Shown here in pieces: positions 33,323 through 41,507 of a DNA stretch of 64,000 nucleotides; positions within the stretch are counted from its first letter, which is position 1; every line of letters begins with the position of its first letter. Origin of the DNA: Burkholderiaceae bacterium (GTDB lineage: Bacteria; Pseudomonadota; Gammaproteobacteria; Burkholderiales; Burkholderiaceae_C); the NCBI GenBank assembly GCA_017992055.1, contig JAGOPK010000002.1, forward strand, positions 310,001-374,000, given 5' to 3'. Position numbers and translations under genes: made by a program. The notes under the pieces are model-generated. The model did not search any database and had not been told where the DNA came from. It was given only the letters and a program-made list of their open reading frames with translations.

Positions 33323-33790
33323 TCAGGCCTGCTCGATGACGATGGCGTCGGCGGTCAGTTCCATGGTCTCGATGGCCACCTCGTTGGAACTGGCGGTGAA
33401 GGCCGGCGCATCCAGCTTGGTCGGAAAGGCATTCAGCACCTTCCAGCTGATCACCGCCACGCCGTTCTCGTCGCACAGGCGGATGGCGATGTCCTTCTTC
33501 AGCACGCGGTTCAGCGCCACGGTGTTGATCCAGGCGTACATGGTCTTGACGCTGCTGCCGGTGACCACGCCCTTCTTCAGCGTCAGCGTGGTGACCTTGG
33601 GCTTGCCCGGCATGTACATGATGCGCGGGCCCGGGCCGGACAGCGCGCTCTCGGTGTAGGTGATGGTGTCGTAGGCGATGTTCAGGCCGCTGACTTCGGA
33701 GAAGCCCACGGTCTGGCCGTCGATCTCGACGCGGAAGTTGTAGACCGGCAGCGGATAGGCCTTCGCGATCTCGGCCTGGGTCATGGCCAT
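33323..33790 (-). CDS. eCIS inner tube protein (Afp1-like)
   Basis: A 155-residue Hcp-like inner tube subunit of the gp19 family: YPLPVYNFRVEIDGQTVGFSEVSGLNIAYDTI, MYMPGKPKVTTLTLKKGVV, WKVLNAFPTKLDAPAFTASSNEVAIETMELTADAI. The VLNAFPTKLDAP and IETMELT segments match Afp1/PVC1 tube proteins. Being first after the sheath it is likely the major tube protein. Start MAMT at 33790; the second ATG at 33784 is also possible. Confidence 0.93.
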   Translation of the reverse strand: MAMTQAEIAKAYPLPVYNFRVEIDGQTVGFSEVSGLNIAYDTITYTESALSGPGPRIMYMPGKPKVTTLTLKKGVVTGSSVKTMYAWINTVALNRVLKKDIAIRLCDENGVAVISWKVLNAFPTKLDAPAFTASSNEVAIETMELTADAIVIEQA

Positions 33791-33849
33791 GGTGAACCTC
33801 GGCTTTCAGCTTGGGGGGAATGGGCAGGTGGCGCGGCGCAGGCGCCGCC

Positions 33850-35520
33850 TCACTCGGTCTGCAGCTTGTGCGAGAAGCGCAGCACGATGAACTCGGCCGG
33901 CCGCACCGCGGCGACGCCGATCTCGACGATCATGCGGCCCTCCAGCACGTCCTGGGCGGTCATGGTCGTGCCCAGGCCCACGCGCACGAAATAGGCCTGC
34001 TCGGGCTTGGCGCCGGCCAGGGCACCACGCTCCCACAGGCCGTACAGATAGCTCTCGATCATGGCCTTGACCTTGAGCCAGGTGCCGGCATCGTTGGGCT
34101 CGAACACCGCAAAGGCGCTGGCCTTGCGCGTCGACTCCTCGATCAGGATGAACAGCCGGCGCACCGGCACATAGCGCCATTCGTTGTCGTTGCCGGCCAG
34201 GGTGCGCGCGCCCCAGACCAGGGTGCCCTTGCCGGTGAAGGCGCGGATGGCATTGATGGACTTGCCGCCGGTGGCATCGACGTTGAGGTTCTCCTGCTCC
34301 TCGTCGGTGATCTTGGCCACCGGGCCCAGCACCGCCAGCACGCCGACATTGCCCGGCGCCTTCCACACGCCGCGCTCGCGGTCGACGCGGGCATAGATGC
34401 CTGCCATGGCTGCGCTGGGCGGCAGCACCATGCGCTGCATCTCCAGCATGGCCTTGGCATTGTTGTAGAGGCTGGTCTCGCGATGGCGGATCGAGGCCAG
34501 CGACTCGCCCGGCGCCGCCGGCAGCGTGATCGCCACGCGCGCCAGGTCGGCGGTGGCCAGCACGCCGCTGCCGTCGCCGGACTTGGCGATGTCGAAGCCG
34601 CCGACGGCCGCAGGATTGGCGGTCTTGAACGCGGCCCAGGCGGTGACGATGTCGTTGCCGGTCTTGCTGTTGGCATCGACGATGGTCAGCAGGCTGCCGG
34701 CGATGGTGAAGCTGGCGGCGGTGGTCTTGCGGCCGAAGTTGACGGCCACGCCGGGCGCACCGCCGGGCGCGCCGGTGAAGCTGACCACCACGCCGTTGGC
34801 CGCGCCCAGGGCCGTGCTGCCGGTGACGCTGGCCAGCTGCGCCGGGCTGCTGCGCTGGATCTCGACCTCGCGCTCGTCGTACTCGCAGGACAGCGAGGTC
34901 TGCAGATAAGGGTGGTAGGCCGCGCCGTACATCAGATTGGCCGACAGCGCCGCATCGTTGCGGAAGGCCTCGACCTGGCCGCCCGGCACATCGAGGATGG
35001 TGAAGCGGTCGCCCAGCTTGCGGCACTGCACCAGGGCCTCGCTGCACAGCTCCAGGTAGCTGGATGGCGGCAGCAGCACCGCCGCATCGGTCAGCACCAG
35101 CAGCGTGGGCTCGTCTTCCTTCTCCAGCGCCGCCAGGCCGGCCGAGAAGCGCGCCTTGGACGGCGCATTGCCGTACTGGCCCACCGACACCACCCAGCAG
35201 GGCCCGCCGCCATTCTTGAAGTAGTGCGCCAGCGCGTAGTACAGCGCATAGGGCTGGGACGGGGCCACCGCCTGCACCTGCGGCGGCAGGCCCGGCGCGG
35301 CCGGCTCGGTGACCGTGAAGCGGCTGCGCAGCGGCCCGCCGAAGGCACCGCGGTAGTCCAGCATCGAGGCAATGCGCAGCACCCGCGGCGGCGCGGCATC
35401 GCCCGGCCCGGTCTCGGTGTAGCCGACGAAGGCCGGCACGGCGGTGGCCACCTCGGCCACCGAGGGCGGCAGCGTGGAGATCTCTTCGATGTAGACACCG
35501 GGGGTGCGGTAGACGGGCAT
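33850..35520 (-). CDS. eCIS contractile sheath protein
   Basis: A 556-residue tail sheath subunit. Conserved ends are YRTPGVYIEEISTLPPSVAEVATAVPAFVGYTE at the N-terminus and RRLFILIEESTRKASAFAVFEPND plus the final RPAEFIVLRFSHKLQTE, with VWGARTL and KGTLVW in the core domain. A central insertion (about residues 220-330) with Gly/Ala-rich segments is likely a surface domain. Only one sheath gene is present, whereas Afp and PVC have three (Afp2-4). Confidence 0.95.
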   Translation of the reverse strand: MPVYRTPGVYIEEISTLPPSVAEVATAVPAFVGYTETGPGDAAPPRVLRIASMLDYRGAFGGPLRSRFTVTEPAAPGLPPQVQAVAPSQPYALYYALAHYFKNGGGPCWVVSVGQYGNAPSKARFSAGLAALEKEDEPTLLVLTDAAVLLPPSSYLELCSEALVQCRKLGDRFTILDVPGGQVEAFRNDAALSANLMYGAAYHPYLQTSLSCEYDEREVEIQRSSPAQLASVTGSTALGAANGVVVSFTGAPGGAPGVAVNFGRKTTAASFTIAGSLLTIVDANSKTGNDIVTAWAAFKTANPAAVGGFDIAKSGDGSGVLATADLARVAITLPAAPGESLASIRHRETSLYNNAKAMLEMQRMVLPPSAAMAGIYARVDRERGVWKAPGNVGVLAVLGPVAKITDEEQENLNVDATGGKSINAIRAFTGKGTLVWGARTLAGNDNEWRYVPVRRLFILIEESTRKASAFAVFEPNDAGTWLKVKAMIESYLYGLWERGALAGAKPEQAYFVRVGLGTTMTAQDVLEGRMIVEIGVAAVRPAEFIVLRFSHKLQTE

Positions 35521-35580
35521 GGCGTGGGCTCCGTGGCGTCGGGGGGAAGGTGGCGGCAAGGCGGGCGTCGCTGACGCGGC

Positions 35581-36168
35581 TCAGGGCGTGCGCTGCAGCA
35601 GGTTGACGCGGGTGCTGGTGATCTGCGGCAGGGCGACGGCATCGCCGTCGCTGAACACCACCATGCGCAGCTTGAACAGCAGCGACGGGTGGTAGTGGAT
35701 GCGCAGCGCGCTCCAGATGTCGTTCTGCTCGTGCAGCGGCAGCGTCACCAGTTCCAGCACCAGGCGCTCCACGCCGGCCGGCAGGCCGGGGGTGTTGGCG
35801 CGGTCCAGCACCGGCTGGGCCTGGAACCAGCGCAGCACCCGGCCGAGCTGGTTCAGGCCCAGCGCATAGGACTTGAAGCGCGCCACAAACAGCAGCTGCA
35901 GATTGAGCCGGATGTCGGGCTGGATGCGCTGCGGCCGGCCGTCGGCCGCGGCGCGCAGATAAGGATCGGCCGCCCGCAGATGCGGCTCCTGCTCCAGGTG
36001 CACCAGCAGCAGGGTCAGCGCATTGAGCCTGAACTCGATCGGGTCGGTCTTCTCGCCGTCGATGAACTGCACCAGGTCCTCGGCCGAGTCGGCACCTTCG
36101 CTGGCGGCGGCCGCATGCAGGAAGGCATCGACCTTGTCGCGCAGCAGGACCAGCACATCACCGAGCAT
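35581..36168 (-). CDS. eCIS tube terminator/cap protein, DUF4255 (Afp16-like)
   Basis: A 195-residue DUF4255 protein, first gene of the operon. Afp16 caps tube and sheath and fixes particle length. Motifs: NALTLLLVHLEQEPHLRA, NLQLLFVARFKSYALGLNQLGRVLRWFQAQPVLDRAN, LELVTLPLHEQNDIWSALRIHYHPSLLFKLRMVV. The last of these (QNDIWS...HPS) is diagnostic. The ATG at 36168 is preceded by GGAAAGG. In Afp this gene is last in the structural cluster; here it leads. Confidence 0.92.
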   Translation of the reverse strand: MLGDVLVLLRDKVDAFLHAAAASEGADSAEDLVQFIDGEKTDPIEFRLNALTLLLVHLEQEPHLRAADPYLRAAADGRPQRIQPDIRLNLQLLFVARFKSYALGLNQLGRVLRWFQAQPVLDRANTPGLPAGVERLVLELVTLPLHEQNDIWSALRIHYHPSLLFKLRMVVFSDGDAVALPQITSTRVNLLQRTP

Positions 36169-36336
36169 CGGGGGCGACCTTTCCGGCGGCCTGCGCCAGA
36201 GTGGCACCCGGTCATCGCTGTCGCGGCGGGTGTCGCCCCATTGTGGGGAGCCCGGGTGGCCGCACACCACCCCCTAACTCCCGCAGACCACGTCCTCGCG
36301 TCGCTGCCCCTGTGGATGGCCGCGCGGGCCCCGGGC
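36169..36336 (-). promoter_or_regulatory. upstream region of the eCIS operon
   Basis: A 168-bp gap in which the eCIS promoter should lie (minus strand), since the upstream dioxygenase gene is co-directional. It is GC-rich; I see GGAAAGG as SD and a TAGGGGG run near 36287, but no convincing sigma-70 -35/-10 pair. Read-through from the dioxygenase gene is possible. Expression may need an alternative sigma factor or an activator. Confidence 0.3.
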
Positions 36337-37224
36337 TCAGCCGCTGAGGCCCACCGTCAGGCTGGCCACATAGCCCTCGGCCAGGCTGCCGCTGACGCTG
36401 GCCATCTGCAGCGCGGCACTGTCCTCGCCGAACACGTTGTCGCCGGCCAGCGTGATCGCCGCCAGGTTGGCCACGCTGGCGCTGTAGCCACTGGCCTGGT
36501 TGTAGACCGTCTGGCACACCGCCTGCGGCATGGCCAGCTGCGAGGTCTTCAGCGCATTGGCACCGCGCGTGGCCGAGGCCAGCGAGGCGAAGACCTCGAA
36601 GTGCACATGTGGCCAGCGCCCCGAGTAGCAGCCCGGCACGATGGTGCGAAAGCTCAGCTGGCCGTTGGCATCGCTGACCTGCACCCCGCGCAGATAGTTC
36701 TGGTTGGTCACGCCGCTGGAGTACAGCGAGTACAGGCCGTCGCGCGTGCAGTGCCACAGATAGACCGCGCGGCCGGCCAGCGGCGTGCAGCTGCTGCTGC
36801 TGTCCACCAGGGTCAGCGTGATCGTCAGCGGCACGCCGGCGGCGGTGCCGCTGGCGCCGTCGATGCTGCTGGTGATGTCGCTGCGCACGATGCTGGCCAG
36901 GCCCAGCGCATTGCTGGTGGCCCCGTTGGAGGTGTTGCTGCCGTCGCCCGGGTAGGGGCCGGCGGTCTCGCTCGGGATGGTCGAGCAGCTGCCGCTGGTG
37001 GTGGAGCCGCTGCCCGACGAACCGCTGCCACCCGACGAGGCGCTGCTGCTGCCGGCCGCATCGCCACCGCCTCCGCAGGCCGCCAGCGGCAGCGCCAGGC
37101 TGCCCAGCCAGCCCAGAGCGCGGCGGCGCTGCGCCAGGGCCGCCAGCGCGGCCAGTTGCGGCAGATCGTGCTGCAGGCCCTCGGGGTGGGAAGGATGGGC
37201 TGGGCGGGGCAGGCTGGGCGTCAT
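36337..37224 (-). CDS. lipoprotein/Tat-like intradiol ring-cleavage dioxygenase family protein
   Basis: A 295-residue exported protein. The N-terminus has RRR then a hydrophobic stretch ending LPLAAC (Cys50), i.e. a twin-arginine-like signal plus lipobox. A Ser/Gly-rich linker (~55-80) follows. The catalytic domain shows IPSETAGPYPGDGSN, AVYLWHCTRDGLYSLYS and FRTIVPGCYSGRWPHVHFEVF; the Fe(III) ligands are likely Tyr165/168, Tyr200, His206 and His208. Cytoplasmic dioxygenases cleave catechols; exported members are poorly understood and may act on aromatic compounds outside the cell. No pca or cat pathway genes are adjacent. Confidence 0.85.
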   Translation of the reverse strand: MTPSLPRPAHPSHPEGLQHDLPQLAALAALAQRRRALGWLGSLALPLAACGGGGDAAGSSSASSGGSGSSGSGSTTSGSCSTIPSETAGPYPGDGSNTSNGATSNALGLASIVRSDITSSIDGASGTAAGVPLTITLTLVDSSSSCTPLAGRAVYLWHCTRDGLYSLYSSGVTNQNYLRGVQVSDANGQLSFRTIVPGCYSGRWPHVHFEVFASLASATRGANALKTSQLAMPQAVCQTVYNQASGYSASVANLAAITLAGDNVFGEDSAALQMASVSGSLAEGYVASLTVGLSG

Positions 37225-37574
37225 GGTCGGTCTGGCCGTGTTGCTGGAGTGCGGCGATTGCACCCGGCCGATGTTCAGCCCACGTTGCTGGCGCTTGACA
37301 TTGCGCAAAGCCGGCGCCGCGCCGCCACCCCGCGGCACGCCCCGGGTCTGGCCGGGCCAGCCCTGGCATCAAATCTGCTTGCAGCGCCTGGCCCCAGGGG
37401 CAGCCCCCCGCGGATCGGGCCTGTAGGGTGTTGCCCCAAGCGGATGTAGTTTTATTTCAGGCTATATTCCGCCACCGTGCAGCACACAGGGCTGCAGCGG
37501 CCCACGAGGCCGCTTCGTGAACAGTATGCACAGCCCCTCCGTGCTCACCGCACGGGGCGTCTGGAGGATCAAGA
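37225..37574. promoter_or_regulatory. 350-bp divergent intergenic region before tonB
   Basis: Separates the minus-strand dioxygenase from the plus-strand tonB operon. An AT-rich patch at 37446-37468 (GTAGTTTTATTTCAGG then TATATT at 37463-37468) is the best -10 candidate for tonB; no matching -35 is seen and no clear Fur box. GGAGG at 37563-37567 is the tonB SD. The rest (37225-37440) is GC-rich with nothing further I can name. Confidence 0.45.
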
Positions 37575-38273
37575 GTGGATTACGCTTCGCAGCAACGCAA
37601 CCCGGGCAAGCACACGATCGGACTCGGCATCGTCGTGCTCATGCACATCATCCTGGGCTGGGCGTTGCTCAACGGCCTGGCACGCAAGGTGGTCGAGGTC
37701 ATCAAGGCCCCGATCGAGACCAAGATCATCGAGGAGGTGAAGCCGCCTCCGCCGCCGCCGCCCGAGAACCTGCCGCCGCCGCCCAAGATGGTGGCCCCGC
37801 CGCCGTCCTTCGTGCCGCCGCCGGAGGTGCAGATCGCCAACCCGCCGCCGGCGCCGTCGATCACCGTCACCCGCGAGGCGCCGCCGCCCGCGCCGCCGGT
37901 GTCCATCGCTCCGGCCCCCGGTCCGGTGGCCCCGCCCGCTCCGGCAGCGCCGGCCGCGCCGGCCAAGCCCCGCGTGGCCGCGCCGATCATCAACGTCGGC
38001 AAATGCGTCAACTACGACGACTACCCGGCCGCCGCGCTGCGCGCCGAGGCCACCGGCACGACCAAGGTGCGGCTGACCGTCGACGCCTCGGGCGTGGTCA
38101 ACAAGGCCGACGTGCTGGCCTCGGCCGGCCCCAGCCGCGAGCATCGATTGCTCGACCGTGCCGCGGTGACCCAGTTCACCTCGGGGTCCTGCAAGGGCAC
38201 CCCGATGACCGATGCCAGCGGCAACAACATCGCCGGCACCGTGGACGTCGACGTCGTCTGGAAGATCAACTGA
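37575..38273 (+). CDS. tonB: energy transducer TonB
   Basis: TonB carries proton-motive energy from ExbBD to outer-membrane transporters. The 232-residue protein has a single N-terminal helix (TIGLGIVVLMHIILGWALLNGLA), a long Pro-rich spacer (PPPPPPPENLPPPP and further Pro-rich repeats, ~residues 55-130) that spans the periplasm, and a C-terminal TonB domain (YPAAALRAEATGTTKVRLTVDASG, VWKIN). GTG start at 37575, chosen for the GGAGG 7 nt upstream. First gene of tonB-exbB-exbD-exbD-TPR. Confidence 0.93.
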   Translation: MDYASQQRNPGKHTIGLGIVVLMHIILGWALLNGLARKVVEVIKAPIETKIIEEVKPPPPPPPENLPPPPKMVAPPPSFVPPPEVQIANPPPAPSITVTREAPPPAPPVSIAPAPGPVAPPAPAAPAAPAKPRVAAPIINVGKCVNYDDYPAAALRAEATGTTKVRLTVDASGVVNKADVLASAGPSREHRLLDRAAVTQFTSGSCKGTPMTDASGNNIAGTVDVDVVWKIN

Positions 38274-38400
38274 CCGGTTCGTGAGCGGCCAGCCCTCGCG
38301 ACCGGTGCGATCCACCGATGTTCGTGAAGCGCCGCGCTTTGTCCAACTCACCTTTGCGCAGTCACCCGCGCTGCGCTCGTTTTCTGCTGGAGTCACTCCC

Positions 38401-39243
38401 ATGTCCCTGATGCAATCCGTGCTGCCGTCCGTCCGTGGAACGCTGGCCGCCGCCCTGCTGGCGGTGTGCGCCCTGGTCGCCGTCACCCCCACCGACGCGC
38501 TGGCCCAGGCCTCGGCGCCGGCTGCGGCCGAAGCTGCGGCGCCGGCCCCGGCCGCCGCTCCGGCGGCCACCACGGCCAAGGAAGAGGTCGTCAACCCCTA
38601 CGGCCTGGAAGCGCTGTGGACCCAGGGTGACATCGTCGCGCGCAGCACGCTGATCATCATGATCATCATGTCCATGGGTTCGTGGTACATCCTGTTCACC
38701 AAGCTGTGGGAGCAGTCCAAGCTGCTGAAGGCCGGTCGCGCCATCGGCGACTCCTTCTGGAAGGCCGGCTCGATGAAGCAGGCCGCCGGCACGCTGGACG
38801 ACAAGAGCGCCTACCGCTACATCGCCGAGACCGGCGTCAAGGCCGATGAGCACCATGAAGGCACGCTGATCGAGCAGATCGACCGCCACACCTGGATCTC
38901 GATGAGCATCGAGCGCTCGGTGGGCAACATCAACAGCCGCCTGCAGGACGGCCTGGCCTTCCTGGCCACGGTGGGCTCGACCGCTCCGTTCGTCGGCCTG
39001 TTCGGCACGGTGTGGGGCATCTATCACGCGCTGACCGCCATCGGCATCAGCGGCCAGGCCTCGATCGACAAGGTGGCCGGCCCGGTGGGCGAGGCGCTGA
39101 TCATGACCGCCTTCGGCCTGGCCGTCGCGGTGCCCGCGGTGATGGGCTACAACTGGCTGATCCGCCGCAACAAGACGGTGATGGAACAGATCCGTGCCTT
39201 CTCGGGCGACGTGCACAACGTGCTGCTCGCCGGCAAGCGCTGA
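38401..39243 (+). CDS. exbB: ExbB/MotA/TolQ family proton channel
   Basis: A 280-residue ExbB. The N-terminal cleavable-looking segment (LAAALLAVCALVAVTPTDALAQA) plus a ~30-residue Ala/Pro-rich stretch is an extra periplasmic extension found in ExbB of many Gram-negatives. Three core helices follow; the pentamer core shows WISMSIERSVGNINSRLQDGLAFLATVGSTAPFVGLFGTVWGI and GPVGEALIMTAFGLAVAVPAVMGYN. Works with TonB and ExbD. SD GGAG upstream, 127 bp after tonB. TolQ is less likely because of the tonB context. Confidence 0.93.
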   Translation: MSLMQSVLPSVRGTLAAALLAVCALVAVTPTDALAQASAPAAAEAAAPAPAAAPAATTAKEEVVNPYGLEALWTQGDIVARSTLIIMIIMSMGSWYILFTKLWEQSKLLKAGRAIGDSFWKAGSMKQAAGTLDDKSAYRYIAETGVKADEHHEGTLIEQIDRHTWISMSIERSVGNINSRLQDGLAFLATVGSTAPFVGLFGTVWGIYHALTAIGISGQASIDKVAGPVGEALIMTAFGLAVAVPAVMGYNWLIRRNKTVMEQIRAFSGDVHNVLLAGKR

Positions 39244-39330
39244 TCCTTGCCTGACAGGCCCGGGCCGCCGCGTCGCCACTGCAGCACGCGCGGCCCGAGT
39301 CGTTTCCAACCGTCTTTAAGGAGCATTGCC

Positions 39331-39759
39331 ATGGCCATGGCAGTCGGATCGCCGGACGGCGAAGAAGACGCGATGAACTCAGCCATCAACACCACCCCGC
39401 TGGTGGACATCATGTTGGTGCTGCTGATCATCTTCCTGATCACCACGCCGGTGATCACCCAGAGCGTCAAGCTCGAGCTGCCCAAGGAGCAGAACGTGCC
39501 GACGCAGACCAAGCCGGAGAACATCCTGCTGGCGGTCAGCAAGGACGGCGACCTGTACTGGGCCACCAAGCGCTACACCGACATGGAGGCGCTGGTCGCG
39601 GACCTGAAGAAGGAAGCCGTCAAGGACCCGCAGCCCGAGGTGCACATCCGTGGCGACCAGGCCTCGCGCTACGAGAGCGTCGGCCGCCTGGTCGTGGCCT
39701 GCCAGCGTGCAGGCATCGCCAAGGTGGGCTTCATCACCGAACCCCCGCCCAAGAACTGA
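39331..39759 (+). CDS. exbD: ExbD family biopolymer transport protein 1
   Basis: A 142-residue ExbD with one N-terminal membrane helix carrying the proton-conducting Asp (AINTTPLVDIMLVLLIIFLIT) and a C-terminal periplasmic domain (EVHIRGDQASRYESVGRLVVACQRAGIAKVGFITEP). Strong SD TAAGGAG. Twelve bp before a second exbD; paired ExbDs occur in several tonB operons and may form a heteromeric complex or serve different receptors. Confidence 0.93.
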   Translation: MAMAVGSPDGEEDAMNSAINTTPLVDIMLVLLIIFLITTPVITQSVKLELPKEQNVPTQTKPENILLAVSKDGDLYWATKRYTDMEALVADLKKEAVKDPQPEVHIRGDQASRYESVGRLVVACQRAGIAKVGFITEPPPKN

Positions 39760-39771
39760 AGGAGAACACCC

Positions 39772-40194
39772 ATGGCCATGCAAGTGGGTGAGAGCAGCGG
39801 CGACGGGCCGATGATCGACATCAACACCACGCCGCTGATCGACGTGATGCTGGTGCTGATCATCATGCTGATCATCACCATCCCGATCCAGACGCACGCG
39901 GTGAAGATGAACATGCCGGTGGGCCCGAGCACGCCGACCAACAAGCAGCCCGACATCGTGCGCATCGACGTGGACTTCGACGGCACCATCGGCTGGAACG
40001 GCGAGATCGTGCCGGGCCGCGCCGAACTGGAGGCCAAGCTGGCCGCCGTGGCCGCCCTGCCCGACCAGCCCGAGGTGCACCTGCGCCCGAACAAGCTGGT
40101 CGAGTACAAGGTGGTGGCCATGGTCATGGCCAGCGCCCAGCGCCTGGGCGTGACCAAGATCGGCCTGGTCGGCAACGAACAGTTCATGAACTGA
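39772..40194 (+). CDS. exbD: ExbD family biopolymer transport protein 2
   Basis: A 140-residue second ExbD with the conserved helix DINTTPLIDVMLVLIIMLIITIPI (proton-path Asp in LIDVML) and periplasmic tail RPNKLVEYKVVAMVMASAQRLGVTKIGLVG. It is only moderately similar to the first copy, so they are not a recent duplication. SD AAGGAG. Downstream TPR gene follows after 8 bp. Confidence 0.93.
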   Translation: MAMQVGESSGDGPMIDINTTPLIDVMLVLIIMLIITIPIQTHAVKMNMPVGPSTPTNKQPDIVRIDVDFDGTIGWNGEIVPGRAELEAKLAAVAALPDQPEVHLRPNKLVEYKVVAMVMASAQRLGVTKIGLVGNEQFMN

Positions 40195-40202
40195 AGGCCA
40201 CC

Positions 40203-41414
40203 ATGACCAAGATCCATGCACTGGTCGCCGGCGCCCTGCTGGCGCTGTCGCTGGGCGCGGCCCAAGCGCAGTCGCTGCGCCCCGAGGTCGGCAAGCCGCT
40301 GCAGCAGGCCTATGAACTGATCAAGGCCGGCAAGGGCAAGGAAGCCCTGGCCAAGGTGCGCGAGGCCGAGGCGGTGAGCGGCAAGACCGCCGCCGAGACG
40401 CTGCAGATCGAGCGCATGAAGGCCGCCGCGGCCCAGCGCGCCGGCGACCATGCGGTGGCCGCCCAGGTGCTGGAGTCGCTGTACGGCAAGACCAGCGGCG
40501 CCGAGCAGGGCCAGATCGCCGAGCAGGTGGCCTCGGCCTATGCCCAGCTGCGCGACAACGCCAAGGCCACGCAATGGGTGCAGAAGGCCCAGGCCGCCGG
40601 CAACAACAGCGCCTCGCTGAAGCAGTTGCAGGGCTATCTGCAGGGCGCCAGCGGCGACTACGCGGCCATCGCCAAGGAAGCCGCCGCCGCGGTGCAGGCC
40701 GCCGAGCAGGCCGGCAAGCGCCCCGACGAAGGCGATCTGCTGCGCCTGGCCGATGCCCAGCAGCGCACCGGCAACCAGGCCGGCCAGACCGCCACGCTGG
40801 AGAAGCTGCTGGCCAACTATCCGAAGAAGGACTACTGGGCCATCTACCTGGCCCGGGTGCGCAGCAAGGCCGGCTTCTCCGACCGCTTCGCGCTGGACCT
40901 GATGCGGCTGAAGCTGGCCACCGGCAACCTGTCCAAGACCGAGGACTACATGGAGATGGCCCAGCTGGCCATCCAGGCCGGCAACCCGGCCGAGGGCAAG
41001 GCCATCGTCGACAAGGGCTTTGCCGCCGGCGCCCTGGGCACCGGTGCCGAGGCCGAGCGCCACAAGCGCCTGCGTGCGCTGGCCGAAAGCCGCGATGCCG
41101 AGTCCAAGGCCTCGATCGAGCAGCGTGCCGCGGCCGCCGCCGCGCTGAAGGACGGCAACGACCTGGTGGCCCTGGGCTACACCTATGTCACCATGGGCCA
41201 GGCCGACAAGGGCATCGCGATGATCGAGCAGGGCATCGCCAAGGGCGGCCTGAAGCGGCCCGAGGATGCCAAGCTGCGCCTGGGCCAGGCCCTGCTGCAA
41301 AGCGGCAAGGCCAAGGCCAAGGCGGTGCAGGTGCTGCGCAGCGTGCAGGGCAACGACGGCGCGGCCGACATCGGCCGGCTGTGGGCCCTGTACGCCAACA
41401 GCGGCGGCGGCTGA
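40203..41414 (+). CDS. periplasmic TPR-repeat protein of the TonB operon
   Basis: A 403-residue exported protein (signal peptide ending GAAQAQ) with helical repeats of TPR or Sel1-like type: LQQAYELIKAGKGKEALAKVREAEA, AAQRAGDHAVAAQVLESLYG, GNQAGQTATLEKLLANYPKKDYW and LVALGYTYVTMGQADKGIAMIEQGIA. Similar proteins end tonB-exbBDD operons in related bacteria. A periplasmic scaffold for the Ton complex is a reasonable idea but unproved. A strong terminator follows 45 bp after the stop. Confidence 0.8.
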   Translation: MTKIHALVAGALLALSLGAAQAQSLRPEVGKPLQQAYELIKAGKGKEALAKVREAEAVSGKTAAETLQIERMKAAAAQRAGDHAVAAQVLESLYGKTSGAEQGQIAEQVASAYAQLRDNAKATQWVQKAQAAGNNSASLKQLQGYLQGASGDYAAIAKEAAAAVQAAEQAGKRPDEGDLLRLADAQQRTGNQAGQTATLEKLLANYPKKDYWAIYLARVRSKAGFSDRFALDLMRLKLATGNLSKTEDYMEMAQLAIQAGNPAEGKAIVDKGFAAGALGTGAEAERHKRLRALAESRDAESKASIEQRAAAAAALKDGNDLVALGYTYVTMGQADKGIAMIEQGIAKGGLKRPEDAKLRLGQALLQSGKAKAKAVQVLRSVQGNDGAADIGRLWALYANSGGG

Positions 41415-41458
41415 TCGAAACGCGACAGCCGGCGGTACCGCGGGCCGCGACAATCTCC

Positions 41459-41486
41459 AGGGCAGGGTTCATCCCCTGCCCTTTTT
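41459..41486 (+). terminator. Rho-independent terminator after the TonB operon
   Basis: Nine-bp stem AGGGCAGGG (41459-41467) and CCCTGCCCT (41474-41482), loop TTCATC, followed by TTTT. It ends the tonB-exbBDD-TPR transcript before the MBL hydrolase gene. Confidence 0.9.
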
Positions 41487-41507
41487 CATTGCGAGACACC
41501 CCAAGCC

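Noticed and set aside
13803..36168. Type VI secretion system or contractile prophage instead of eCIS
   Set aside because: No TssJLM membrane complex or ClpV, no head, terminase, portal, integrase or lysis genes; instead the eCIS-specific AAA+ ATPase, CIS_TMP tape measure, DUF5908 and DUF4255 are present.
37440..37470. A Fur box in the tonB upstream region
   Set aside because: The AT-rich stretch has no 19-bp palindrome close to the Fur consensus; only a plausible -10 hexamer is visible.
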